Below, one piece after another: positions 8,574 through 17,377 of a stretch of DNA of 43,004 nucleotides. The translations under genes were made by a program, and so were the position numbers. Source of the stretch: Olavius sp. associated proteobacterium Delta 1 (GTDB lineage Bacteria; Desulfobacterota; Desulfobacteria; Desulfobacterales; JAFDCJ01); NCBI GenBank assembly GCA_902749685.1, contig CACVKW010000315.1, positions 1 through 43,004 of the forward strand. Reading direction: 5' to 3'. Position 1 is the first letter of the stretch. Each line of letters starts with the position of its first letter. The notes beneath the pieces are model-generated. The model was not told the origin of the DNA. It saw nothing but the letters and a program-made list of their open reading frames with translations, and did not search any database.

Positions 8574-9779
8574 ATGAATCGTATCAGTAAAATATCAGTG
8601 TTGGGAATATTTTTGTTGTTTTTTTCGATTACCGCAGGAACCGTCGTACAGGCAGAAGTCGGGGTAACCGACGACTCGATTTTAGTGGGATGCTCCAATA
8701 GTTTCTCAGGCCCCCTTGTCTATCCCGGGACCCAGCTGGTAAATAATGGCCTGGAAGGTTATTTTGGGTACGTGAATGACCGCGGAGGGATACACGGCCG
8801 CAAAATCGTCACCCAGTATTACGATGACGGCTATAAACCGCAAAATGCGGTGGGCAATACCAAACGATTGGTAGAGCAGGACAATGTCTTTGCAATTGTA
8901 TCTTCCCAGGGAACCGGACCCGTCATGGCGACCGTAAAGTACCTGACTCAAAATAAAGTGCCGCTGATCTTCCCCTTCCAGGGCGTGCCAATCTCAGGTC
9001 AAAAAACAATATTCACCTCATTTACCCCTTATCCGAATCAATCGGAGCTCGTGGTGACCTGGCTGGTAAAGATCAAGGGCTTCAAGAGAATTGGAATCCT
9101 GTATCAGGATGACAAATATGGCCACACCTTCCGGGATCCGGCTAAAAAGACGCTCGCAAAATTCGGCTTAAAGCTAGTGGCCGCAGAATCCTATAAACGA
9201 GGGGCCAAAGATCTAAGTGCCCAGGTTGCCAAGCTTCACAAGGCCAATCTGGATGCCTGCCTGTTGGTCGCCACACCACCTCCGGGCGCTGCCTTCCTGA
9301 AAGAAGCCCACAAACAGGGTTGGAAAGATACCAAAATCATATCCTCTGGTCCCCTCACGGATGAGAAATATATCAATCTGTCAGGTGGTGTCGGCGAAGG
9401 AATTTGGGGTCTGTCCCTCTGGCCCGATCCGGTTAATTCCAATGATCCGGCGGTGGTCGAATACCGAGAGATCATGGAGAAATACGGCAAGGATAGAGAC
9501 AAAACGCCGAACCGGTATAGCCTCTATGGCTATTACTATGCCAAACTCTTTGTGGCAGGACTGCAAAGAGCGGGTCGAAATTTAACCCGTGAAAGCTATA
9601 TCGCAGCTCTGGAAGGAATAAAAGGCTGGGAAAATGGAATTACGCCTCCGGTAAGTTTTTCAGCCACCGATCATTTAGCTCAAAATTCCGGCTTTATGGT
9701 GGAAGTCCAAAAGGGCGTCTTCAGGCCCATCTCCGGATGGATAACATTGAAGAACGGCGTCCTGACACCATTGAAGTAG
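8574..9779 (+). CDS. ABC transporter substrate-binding protein (Peripla_BP_6)
   Basis: This 401-residue protein begins with a signal peptide (hydrophobic residues 9-24, likely cleavage after VVQA at 27). It continues as a type I periplasmic binding fold: GVTDDSILVGCSNSFSGPL near the start, a GGIHGRKI turn, LVEQDNVFAIV, and a GWKDTKII segment before the second lobe. It would deliver the substrate to LivHM. In aromatic-degradation clusters such proteins bind aryl carboxylates, and the neighbours here suggest an aromatic or heteroaromatic acid (inference). AAAGGAGGGC lies upstream. The gene ends at a strong bidirectional terminator. Confidence 0.9.
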   Translation: MNRISKISVLGIFLLFFSITAGTVVQAEVGVTDDSILVGCSNSFSGPLVYPGTQLVNNGLEGYFGYVNDRGGIHGRKIVTQYYDDGYKPQNAVGNTKRLVEQDNVFAIVSSQGTGPVMATVKYLTQNKVPLIFPFQGVPISGQKTIFTSFTPYPNQSELVVTWLVKIKGFKRIGILYQDDKYGHTFRDPAKKTLAKFGLKLVAAESYKRGAKDLSAQVAKLHKANLDACLLVATPPPGAAFLKEAHKQGWKDTKIISSGPLTDEKYINLSGGVGEGIWGLSLWPDPVNSNDPAVVEYREIMEKYGKDRDKTPNRYSLYGYYYAKLFVAGLQRAGRNLTRESYIAALEGIKGWENGITPPVSFSATDHLAQNSGFMVEVQKGVFRPISGWITLKNGVLTPLK

Positions 9780-9781
9780 AA

Positions 9782-9814
9782 AACTCCCAATCCCGCGTGG
9801 CGGGATTGGGAGTT
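9782..9814. terminator. bidirectional intrinsic terminator
   Basis: AACTCCCAATCCCGC and its exact complement form a 15-bp perfect stem (9782-9796 with 9100-series partner 9800-9814) around the loop GTG. It separates the convergent binding-protein gene (stop 9779) and livF (stop 9820) and should stop transcription from both sides. Confidence 0.85.
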
Positions 9815-9819
9815 ATTCG

Positions 9820-10551
9820 TTATTTGGAACTTAAATCCGGATCCGGATCGACGCCCAGATACACTCGCCGAACATAGTCATTCTTTATAAGATTCTCTGC
9901 TCTATCATGCAGGGCAATGTTGCCTGTTTCCATAACGTATCCATACTGAGCGGTTTGCAGCGCCATATTGGCATTTTGTTCCACCAGCAGGATGGTAACG
10001 CCTTCCTTGTTTATCTCTTTGATGATTCGAAATATTTCCTCGACCATCAATGGGGCCAAACCAAGAGACGGCTCATCAAGCAGCATGAGTGTCGGATTGG
10101 ACATAAGCCCCCGCGCAATTGCCAGCATTTGCTGTTCCCCGCCGCTGAGAGTTCCGGCTTGCTGGCGAATTCTGTCTTTAAGAATTGGAAAAGAGGCATA
10201 GATGCGCTCCAGGTTATGCCCGACTTCTTTGCCATCTTTGCGGGTGAAGGCCCCCATTTTCAAGTTTTCCTGAACCGTTAATCCCATGAAAATATCCCGA
10301 CCCTCCGGTACCTGGCAAATCCCCAGGCGAACGATTCTGTGGGGTGGCGCCTTGTGAATTGCATTTCCCTGGAACAAAATCTGCCCCTTGGCCGATTGAA
10401 TGAGTCCTGAGATGGTTCGAAGAGCAGTGCTCTTGCCGGCCCCATTGGCACCCAGAATGGCCACAATCGCCCCGGCCGGAACCGCCAAAGTAATTCCTTT
10501 GAGGGCCTGAATATTACCATAAAATGACTCAACCGATTGAAGTTCCAACAT
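9820..10551 (-). CDS. LivF-type ABC transporter ATP-binding protein
   Basis: From the ATG at 10551 this is a 243-residue ABC ATPase with Walker A GANGAGKST (34-42), the signature LSGGEQQMLAIARGL, Walker B LMLLDEPSLGLAP and the switch segment LLVEQNANMAL, typical of LivF. An in-frame TTG at 10566 would add five residues. No strong ribosome site supports either, and GGAAC before the ATG slightly favours the latter. It powers uptake together with LivG for the LivHM permeases encoded convergently at 6364-8473. It is the last gene of the long minus-strand catabolic unit. Confidence 0.9.
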   Translation of the reverse strand: MLELQSVESFYGNIQALKGITLAVPAGAIVAILGANGAGKSTALRTISGLIQSAKGQILFQGNAIHKAPPHRIVRLGICQVPEGRDIFMGLTVQENLKMGAFTRKDGKEVGHNLERIYASFPILKDRIRQQAGTLSGGEQQMLAIARGLMSNPTLMLLDEPSLGLAPLMVEEIFRIIKEINKEGVTILLVEQNANMALQTAQYGYVMETGNIALHDRAENLIKNDYVRRVYLGVDPDPDLSSK

Positions 10552-10721
10552 TTTTTTTTGTTCCAAAAAAATATAATTGATTTTTTATTTAATTCGCTCC
10601 ATCGAAATTCTGCTGTCTCAAGATCACGTCTTTAGCGTGCCTCGCTTTTTCCTAAACCATACACCCTATGCCCTAAACCTTATACCATTCCTCCCAAGCA
10701 ACTATATTTATCCACTCTTTA

Positions 10722-10752
10722 CCGTGCGCCGTGCGCCTTGAGCCCTGCGCCT
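10722..10752. repeat. GTGCGCCTTGAGCCCTGCGCC-family repeat
   Basis: The iterated unit (CGTGCGCCGTGCGCCTTGAGCCCTG at its core) lies between livF and livG. An inverted copy is at 11634-11662, on the other side of livG, and another direct copy is at 36405-36435. It is noncoding. Confidence 0.65.
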
Positions 10753-10787
10753 ATCAGGTTAAGCATCGAGAATCCAGCTACCAGCAT

Positions 10788-11558
10788 CTAGGCACCTAAA
10801 TACGCCTCAATCACCTTCGGGTCCTGCTGGATTGCCTGGGGATTGCCTTCGGCTATTTTGACGCCGAATTGCAGCACACATATCCGATCGGAAAGTCCCA
10901 TAACGAGCCGCATGTCGTGTTCCACCAGCAAAATGGCGATACCTCTTTTGTCTCTGATGGATTTAATTATTTGCATTAGATGTTCTGTTTCCTGGGGGTT
11001 CAGACCGCCGGCGGGTTCGTCAAGAAGCAACAGTTTGGGGTTCATGGCCAGCGCACGGGCCATTTCCACCCGTTTTTGAATTCCAAAAGCCAGATCCGCC
11101 ACTTTGTGATCCCGGTAAGCTTCAAGTTCCAGGAAATCTATAATCTCATCAGCCTGGTGTTTGTTTTGTTTTTCTTCCGTTACAGCTCGTCCGAGGTTTA
11201 AGAAATTGGTCAGCACCCCGGTCTTAAAAAAGAAATGGCGTCCGATTAAAATATTTTCCAGCACCGTCATCTCATTGAACAGCTCAATATTTTGAAAGGT
11301 TCGGGCGATGCCGCGTTTCGCGATTTGGTGGGGTTTCAGGGAAACCAGATCTTCTCCCTCCAGCAGAACTCTGCCTCTGTCTGGCCGGTAAAGCGCATTG
11401 ATAATGTTAAATATTGTAGTTTTGCCGGCTCCGTTGGGACCGATAAGCGAAAAGATTTCATTTTTTCGAATTTCAAAGGAACAATCATTAACGGCCTTCA
11501 ACCCGCCGAAACTAATCGATAATTCTTCTAATTTAAATATGGGGTAGCTATTCTGCAT
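10788..11558 (-). CDS. LivG-type ABC transporter ATP-binding protein
   Basis: Read from the ATG at 11558 this is a 256-residue ABC ATPase: Walker A GPNGAGKT (40-47), the LivG-specific GIARTFQNIELF segment, the modified signature LAFGIQKRVEMARAL, Walker B LLLLDEPAGGLNP and the C-terminal LQFGVKIAEGNP...IEAYLG. The frame continues to a TTG at 11624, but the 22 extra residues are unlike the family. It forms a heterodimer with LivF. It sits behind hyuA after a 340-base spacer, so either it is carried by read-through of the catabolic operon or it has its own weak promoter. Confidence 0.9.
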   Translation of the reverse strand: MQNSYPIFKLEELSISFGGLKAVNDCSFEIRKNEIFSLIGPNGAGKTTIFNIINALYRPDRGRVLLEGEDLVSLKPHQIAKRGIARTFQNIELFNEMTVLENILIGRHFFFKTGVLTNFLNLGRAVTEEKQNKHQADEIIDFLELEAYRDHKVADLAFGIQKRVEMARALAMNPKLLLLDEPAGGLNPQETEHLMQIIKSIRDKRGIAILLVEHDMRLVMGLSDRICVLQFGVKIAEGNPQAIQQDPKVIEAYLGA

Positions 11559-11898
11559 AATTTTAATAAAACCGTATTTTTGTAGACATGAATATATTTC
11601 TTTACATCTCCAAGCAATTGCCAATCTTGGAACGGCTCAAGGCGCAAGGCTCAGGGCGCAAGGAGAAGGTTAATCTTCCACAATACAATCTTATCCAATG
11701 TTGGTAATAATTACTTTCAGAATTCAGGCAATAAATCGCAGTTGAAAACCGCTCCCACCTGACAACAGGATTCAGTGGGAGTGGCTTTTAGCCACGATTA
11801 AAATAGACGGAATACCTTAATTTTAGTCACTTTAGGCATTTTAGTTCATTCTTGTCCGCCAGTTTTTAGGCGGATTAGGCTATACCTTCAAGGTTTAA
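11559..11898. other. spacer between hyuA and livG
   Basis: This 340-base gap holds an inverted copy of the CCTTGAGCC family (11634-11662) and a hairpin (CCGCTCCCAC at 11749-11758 with GTGGGAGTGG at 11775-11784, then GTGGCT-TTT-AGCCAC) that could attenuate transcription from hyuA into livG. A short CCGCC/GGCGG hairpin lies at about 11859-11876. No gene is seen. Confidence 0.45.
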
Positions 11899-14004
11899 TC
11901 AACCCAATATCCTCTTTTCCACCTCATTTTCCATGCTTTTCAAATACATCGTATAGGAGCCGTATTTATCAACCATCAGGTTGTATTCGGGCGTCACAAA
12001 GGTTGTCGTATTCACCTGTTCTAAAATTGCCGGACCTGAAATTCTGTTGCCGAATTTAAGTCGCAATCCGTCATATACATCGACATCTTTAGTATGCATT
12101 TGCAACGGTAGGAATATTATTCTGTGACTTTTTACGGCCCTGGAGGAATCCGCACCGTCATAGTCTTCCTGCCGGAATGCCGGTTTTTGAGTCTTGCCGA
12201 TGCAAACCAGCCGGAGGTTTATCAATTCTAGCGCCGTGTTGTCATTTTCCAGCGAATAACCGAAAAGATTATTATGCTGTTGATGAAATCTGCCGGCAAT
12301 TGCGTCGTACGCCGGCAGTTGCAGTTCTTCGGCTGTGATTTCCAAATTCACCTCATGATACTGATTGACATAACGCAGATCAACGGAAAACCGGTAATTG
12401 ATTCTGTCCCGGGGGATTCCCTCCGAAAATAGCAGCTTGTCGCCTTCGGATTGCATGTCTCCAAACATATTTCTGACTGTCGCCGGTTCGGTGTCCTTTA
12501 GCAAAGCGACAAAGGTACGCACAAAATCATGCTTGAGATCAGACCGTAGCATCCCCGCCGCACAGAAAATTGAAGATTCCCGTGGAATGATCATTAGCGG
12601 TATTTCAAGCTCCCGCGCAAACATGCAGGCGTGGTTTGGCCCGGCACCGCCGGCAACCACCAGTGGAAAATCCCTCGGATCGTATCCCTGCTTGATCGAC
12701 ACCTCGCGAATGGCCGCTGCCATGTTCACATTGATCACATTATACATGCCGAGCGCCGCCTCATAAAGATCCAGCTTCAACGGTTTGGCCATGTATTTTT
12801 CTACTGCGGTCCGGGCACTGTCCATATTCAAGGGCATACGCCCCCCCGCAAAAAAGTCCTTGTCTAAATACCCCAGCAACAAATCCGCATCGGTACAGGT
12901 CGGAAACTCGCCGCCCCTGTCATAGCAAGCCGGTCCCGGATTTGCACCGGCACTTTGCGGCCCCATTTTCAGTAAGCCGCCGTCGTCGATCCAGCCGATA
13001 CTGCCGCCGCCGGCTCCGATCGTCACCACGTTGAGCATGGGCAGCGCCAGCTTCAGGCGGTTGATTTCACCGGTCGTCGTTACCATGGGCGTACGATCTT
13101 TTACCAGACAAGCATCAAAGCTGGTGCCGCCCATGTCCACCGTAATACAATCCTTGTACCCTTGTATGGAAGTATATTCCACGCCGGCCACAGGACCCCC
13201 GGCAGGACCCGACAGCAATGTGGTTGCCGCCCTTTCTAGGGCCAGATCAGGTGCTATGACACCGCCGTTGGATTGCATAATCAGCAGGACTCCGCTGTAA
13301 TTAACTGCCTGGAGTTTCGCTGCCAGGGATCGCAGATATTGTCTTAAGGTGGGTCCGACATAGGAATTCAGAACGGTGGTGCTCACCCGGTCGTAAAATC
13401 GAATGGATGGCGAAAGCCGGCTGGAAACCGTCAGGTAGGCATCGGGCATTTTATCGCTTACCATATCGGCCGATTCTTCCTCATGGCAGTTGTTGGCAAA
13501 CGAATTCATAAAGCAGATGGCAACGGCCTCCACATCCTGCCGGATCATGAAATCCACCGCATCGGCCACATCCTGTCTGATTAACGGCGTTGTCACACTT
13601 CCATCATTTGCCAGGCGCTCTTCGATCGGCAGCCTTAGATACCGCTCAATTAAAGGCTTCACATTCTGGAAGCGATTGTTGTATTGCTCCTCCCGGATAC
13701 CCCGGCGCATCTCAAGACTGTCTCGCAAGCCTTTAGTCGTCAAAAGGGCTGTTTTGGCCCCGCTGTAGGTCAGTACGGCATTGGTTGTGACCGTAGTTCC
13801 ATGAACAATCACACTGACTTGCTGCAGAAATTCCGGCAGGCTCAGGTCACAGCCGGCAGCCATTTCTTTTAGACCTTCCAGGGTCGCTTCGGAGGGATCA
13901 TGGGGTGTGGAGAGGACTTTATATATTTTTGAGGAATCGTCTTCGAATGCCAGAAGAAAATCGGTGAATGTCCCGCCGACGTCAATGCCGATTTTATATT
14001 TCAT
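11899..14004 (-). CDS. hydantoinase A-type subunit (HyuA family), copy 1
   Basis: This 701-residue protein has the full HyuA/oxoprolinase-A layout. The N-terminal half of the ASKHA ATPase fold has GIDVGGTFTDF (6-16), followed by HGTTVTTNAVL, AKTALLTTKGLRD and the second phosphate motif DMGGTSFDACLV. After these come GAGGGSIGWID, GPQSAGANPGPACY and a C-terminal HyuA_N/oxoprolinase region. HyuA supplies ATP-dependent activation of the amide or ketone that HyuB acts on. It follows the molybdenum hydroxylase large subunit (326 bases, with a repeat) and has no adjacent hyuB; the 581-residue HyuB at 2415 or the 589-residue one at 21490 may be its partner. The ribosome site is weak. Confidence 0.88.
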   Translation of the reverse strand: MKYKIGIDVGGTFTDFLLAFEDDSSKIYKVLSTPHDPSEATLEGLKEMAAGCDLSLPEFLQQVSVIVHGTTVTTNAVLTYSGAKTALLTTKGLRDSLEMRRGIREEQYNNRFQNVKPLIERYLRLPIEERLANDGSVTTPLIRQDVADAVDFMIRQDVEAVAICFMNSFANNCHEEESADMVSDKMPDAYLTVSSRLSPSIRFYDRVSTTVLNSYVGPTLRQYLRSLAAKLQAVNYSGVLLIMQSNGGVIAPDLALERAATTLLSGPAGGPVAGVEYTSIQGYKDCITVDMGGTSFDACLVKDRTPMVTTTGEINRLKLALPMLNVVTIGAGGGSIGWIDDGGLLKMGPQSAGANPGPACYDRGGEFPTCTDADLLLGYLDKDFFAGGRMPLNMDSARTAVEKYMAKPLKLDLYEAALGMYNVINVNMAAAIREVSIKQGYDPRDFPLVVAGGAGPNHACMFARELEIPLMIIPRESSIFCAAGMLRSDLKHDFVRTFVALLKDTEPATVRNMFGDMQSEGDKLLFSEGIPRDRINYRFSVDLRYVNQYHEVNLEITAEELQLPAYDAIAGRFHQQHNNLFGYSLENDNTALELINLRLVCIGKTQKPAFRQEDYDGADSSRAVKSHRIIFLPLQMHTKDVDVYDGLRLKFGNRISGPAILEQVNTTTFVTPEYNLMVDKYGSYTMYLKSMENEVEKRILG

Positions 14005-14330
14005 AATATAAAGTTGAGCGCTTTAAGGATGAATTCAAACACTGAAAAGACTGAACATCGAACATTGAACTTCCAACGTTGAACATCGAATAATGATGTC
14101 ACTCCGCTCCACTATTTAAATCCACTTGTTTTCATAGTTCCAGCGTCAACCGTGAATAGATAATTCGTTTTCATTTTTTTCCATTCAAATTTCGATGTTG
14201 GACGTTCGATGTTCGATGTTCATCTTTTTTAACCCCTCCTGCTTCAAGCGTAGCGCTCCTCGAATACCGCTTCCAGCGGGATGCTCCTCAATCCGCCGCG
14301 GGCGGAGTTCCTCCCACGGAGCTAAGCTCC
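14005..14330. repeat. intergenic inverted-arm repeat (GAACATCGAAC family), copy 1
   Basis: The 326-base gap holds an element at 14051-14223. Its left arm is iterated GAACATCGAAC-like units (14051-14090), the core is about 100 bases, and the right arm carries the complementary GTTCGATGTTCGATGTT (14190-14222). The rest, up to the stop of the molybdenum hydroxylase gene, contains a dyad-rich stretch but no gene. A second element of this family is at 21102-21339. Confidence 0.7.
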
Positions 14331-16658
14331 TTATTCTTCGATAATACACGCGTCACCGTCATCTTGGCCGGGTTCCTGCCCGCACACATCCAGCCCCTGT
14401 TTTTCCCTGATCGCCGCCAGAATTCGTTCCGGGGTAATCGGCAGATCTTTGATACGAACACCGACGGCATCATAAATTGCATTGGCAACTGCCGGAGCAG
14501 TCGGTACACACCCCGGTTCCCCGATGCCTTTGGCCCCGTACGGCCCTTCTTCTTCATAAGTTTCCAGCACGGGCGCCTCGATCGGTACAACATCTTTGGC
14601 GGTTAATATTTTGTAATCCCGGAAATTTGGGTTCATATTTTCACCTTTTTCCGAAATCACCTGTTCGGTCAGGGCATACCCGAGCCCCATCATGACGCCG
14701 CCGTATACCTGCCCCTCAAGCAACATGGGATTAATCGCTTTTCCGACGTCGTGGGCCGCCACATATTTTAGAATTTGAACTTTGCCGGTGTCCTGATCCA
14801 CTTTGACCCTCACCCCGTGGGAGCCGAAAGTGTAAGCCATGGACGTGTTGCCCTTGAAGTCTTTGCCCATATTCTCATTGGCGGGATCATAGAAATGCTC
14901 GGCCATTAACATCTGGCCGCCATGGCTGAAATGAGCTTTTCTGAGAAGTTTGCCGATCGCGACGCGGTGCTCGGCGTTCTCCTGGTCGATGATACATTGC
15001 TCATTCAGAATCAGCCTTTCCAGGGGAACATCAAGCTGCTTGGCGCCCATCTCAAGCAGGCGGGCTTTTATTTTTTTGGCTGCACCGAGCGCAGCGTTTC
15101 CGGCGATAAATGTTGTTCGGCTGGCATGGGCCCCGACATCCCAGGGACAGATGTCCGTGTCTGAGTGAACGACATGAATATCGTCGACCATCAGACCGAG
15201 TTCTTCGGCCACTATCTGGGCGACCACCGTGTCCGCGCCTTGCCCCATATCGGTGGCACCGGTAAAAACGTCGACTTTGCCGTAATCATTCATTTTGATA
15301 ATGGTCCCGCATCCGTCCGACTTGTAAACCCTGGCACCGCCACCGACATGGATCAGCGAAGCCATACCGACCCCTTCGCCCTCCTTGTTCTCGGCATTCC
15401 AGTCGAGGGTTTCTTTGACTGAATCCATGCATTCTTCAAGGCCGCAGGTGGTAATACGCAGATCCTGGGGGGAAACATCACCGGATTGGTTGGCGTTGAT
15501 CCGACGAAATTCAATCGGGTCAACACCTGCTTTTTCCGCCAGCATATCCATTGTGCACTCTATGGCAAACGTTGCCTGGGGATTGCCGTAGCCCCGCATG
15601 GCCTGGGCATAGGTGTTGTTCGTGTAAACACATTTGGCTTCGTAGCGGACATTATCCACCCGATAGAGGGTCGTAATCGGCATCATCATGACCGATGGGG
15701 TTGTAGCGCCCCACGAGGTATAGGCGCCGTTATCCAGGATCATGGAGAGATCTCTGAAAAGCAGTTTGCCATTCTCATCGCAGCCCTGTGATATGTATGT
15801 AATCGTGGGTTGCCGGGTCGAGGTGGCGATGAACTCTTCCTGGCGGTTAAATTCGATTTTCACCGGTCGGCGAGTGTGAAATGCCAGCAGGATGGCAATA
15901 TATTCATAGGCATAGGTGTCTAATTTACTGCCAAATCCGCCACCGATGCAGGGTTTGACCACCCGCACCCGCTTGTCCTTGAGCCCCATCGCTTTGAGCG
16001 CCTCCAAGAAATCCTTTTGGGCCAGGGACGGAATCTGGGTGTTGGTATGAATCGTCAGATTGTTGCTTGGATCAAACTCGGCGATAGCACCACTGGCGCC
16101 CATACAACAGTGCGTAACCCAGGTCGTGCTGAAACGATCTTCAACCACATAAGCCGCCTGCTGCCGGGCCGCATCCACATCACCATAGTGCAATTTCCAC
16201 GGCATTCTGAGCACATTGGTCTTGTGCGCCTCGTGCACCATGGGAGCGCTTTTCTGCATGGCTTCCTCGGGATCGAAAACACCGGGCAGGGGTTGATAAA
16301 TCACCTCGATCAGGCTTAAGGCTTCTTCGGCTATATCGGGATCGACTGCGGCCACGGCGGCGATTTCATCCCGGTAGGAACGGACCTTGCCGGCCTTCAG
16401 CGGTCGGTTGTCTTTGTATACGCCCATTTTTATTTCCGGACAATCTTCCCCGGTGAGAACCGCCCGGACCCCCGGCAGCGCCCGGGCTTTGGAGGTATCT
16501 ATTTTGGCGATCCGGGCATGCGGAAACTTGCTGTACAGAATTTTGCCGTACAGCATTCCCGGCAATTTTAAATCCTGGATATATTGCGCTCGACCCGTTG
16601 CCTTATCAACAGCGTCTATTTTAGGAACTCTTTTCCCGACTGAACACAATTTTTGCAT
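14331..16658 (-). CDS. xanthine dehydrogenase-family molybdopterin-binding large subunit
   Basis: Read from the ATG at 16658 (AGGAG eight bases upstream) the protein has 775 residues. An upstream TTG/ATG-extended frame runs into a repeat and is not used. It shows the a/b hammerhead N terminus, GGGFGSK (239-245), RGYGNPQ (355-361) in the active-site loop, the cofactor-binding TDMGQGADTV region and the catalytic glutamate in KGIGEPG (Glu714). CO dehydrogenase's AYRCSF loop is absent. The closest families hydroxylate N-heterocycles or act on aryl-CoA. With the [2Fe-2S] and FAD subunits upstream it would form a three-subunit enzyme. I infer C2 hydroxylation of an indole-type ring. Confidence 0.85.
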   Translation of the reverse strand: MQKLCSVGKRVPKIDAVDKATGRAQYIQDLKLPGMLYGKILYSKFPHARIAKIDTSKARALPGVRAVLTGEDCPEIKMGVYKDNRPLKAGKVRSYRDEIAAVAAVDPDIAEEALSLIEVIYQPLPGVFDPEEAMQKSAPMVHEAHKTNVLRMPWKLHYGDVDAARQQAAYVVEDRFSTTWVTHCCMGASGAIAEFDPSNNLTIHTNTQIPSLAQKDFLEALKAMGLKDKRVRVVKPCIGGGFGSKLDTYAYEYIAILLAFHTRRPVKIEFNRQEEFIATSTRQPTITYISQGCDENGKLLFRDLSMILDNGAYTSWGATTPSVMMMPITTLYRVDNVRYEAKCVYTNNTYAQAMRGYGNPQATFAIECTMDMLAEKAGVDPIEFRRINANQSGDVSPQDLRITTCGLEECMDSVKETLDWNAENKEGEGVGMASLIHVGGGARVYKSDGCGTIIKMNDYGKVDVFTGATDMGQGADTVVAQIVAEELGLMVDDIHVVHSDTDICPWDVGAHASRTTFIAGNAALGAAKKIKARLLEMGAKQLDVPLERLILNEQCIIDQENAEHRVAIGKLLRKAHFSHGGQMLMAEHFYDPANENMGKDFKGNTSMAYTFGSHGVRVKVDQDTGKVQILKYVAAHDVGKAINPMLLEGQVYGGVMMGLGYALTEQVISEKGENMNPNFRDYKILTAKDVVPIEAPVLETYEEEGPYGAKGIGEPGCVPTAPAVANAIYDAVGVRIKDLPITPERILAAIREKQGLDVCGQEPGQDDGDACIIEE

Positions 16659-16684
16659 CGGTATTTCTCCTTTGGCGATACAAC

Positions 16685-16823
16685 TTAATATTGAAAATTG
16701 AAGATTGAAGATTGAATATTTGTGGAAGTCGCTACGCTCCGTCAATTATTGACAGATCTTTTTGAAATCGAACTGCCGGAGGCAGACCTAAAATATTCAA
16801 TATTCAATCTTCATTCTTCAATC
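16685..16823. repeat. intergenic inverted-arm repeat (ATTGAATATTGAA family), copy A
   Basis: Left arm iterations of ATTGAAGATTGAA (16685-16721) and the right arm ATTCAATATTCAATCTTCA (16791-16823) are inverted around a core with GTGGAAGTCGCTACGCTCC and CTGCCGGAGGCAG. The right arm supplies the stop codon of the [2Fe-2S] subunit gene. Related copies are at 18268-18322 (partial) and 29153-29289. Confidence 0.75.
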
Positions 16824-17345
16824 ATCTAACGGCCCGTCATGACCATCCCAGGCTGCCACGGGTGCTTGTTCTTCCTCCTGGTAGAATCCGCTGACAGACT
16901 TAATCGAGTCTATTATCTGGACGTAACCGGTACATCGACAGATATTCCCGGCAATGCCGTGCTTGATTTCATCTTCGTTGGCATTGGGATTCTCGTCCAG
17001 CAAGGCTTTGGCAGATAATATCATTCCCGGAGTACAAAAACCGCATTGGATGCCGCCTTTTTCTACAAATGCCTGCTGGACCGGGTGCAGGGTTCCATCG
17101 TCTGCCGCCAGGCCTTCGATCGTCACCAAATCCTTGCCGTCAATTTCAGCCGCCAGATAAAGACATGAATTGACAGCTGCTCCATTGATGATCACCGTAC
17201 AGGCACCGCATTCCCCGCCGCCACAGCCTTCCTTGGTGCCGTTGTATCCAAGTTCTTCGCGGATCAGATGCAACAGGGTCCAATGGTCCTCAATCGTGAT
17301 TGCCAACTTATTGCCGTTAAAGGTAAAAGATATTTCCTTTGCCAT
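16818..17345 (-). CDS. xanthine dehydrogenase-family [2Fe-2S] subunit
   Basis: This 175-residue protein has a plant-type ferredoxin domain (CGGGECGACTV...C, four cysteines around 40-62) and the helical second cluster domain (CGFCTPGM and CRCTGY). It passes electrons from the molybdenum centre of the large subunit to the FAD subunit. The C terminus extends about 15 residues past the usual end with an acidic DGHDGPLDD tail, and its stop codon lies within the intergenic repeat, so the original terminus may have been altered by repeat insertion. It lies 32 bases behind the FAD subunit gene. Confidence 0.9.
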   Translation of the reverse strand: MAKEISFTFNGNKLAITIEDHWTLLHLIREELGYNGTKEGCGGGECGACTVIINGAAVNSCLYLAAEIDGKDLVTIEGLAADDGTLHPVQQAFVEKGGIQCGFCTPGMILSAKALLDENPNANEDEIKHGIAGNICRCTGYVQIIDSIKSVSGFYQEEEQAPVAAWDGHDGPLDD

Positions 17346-17377
17346 CCGTAAAACCTCCCATATTAGAAGTCGGAATT

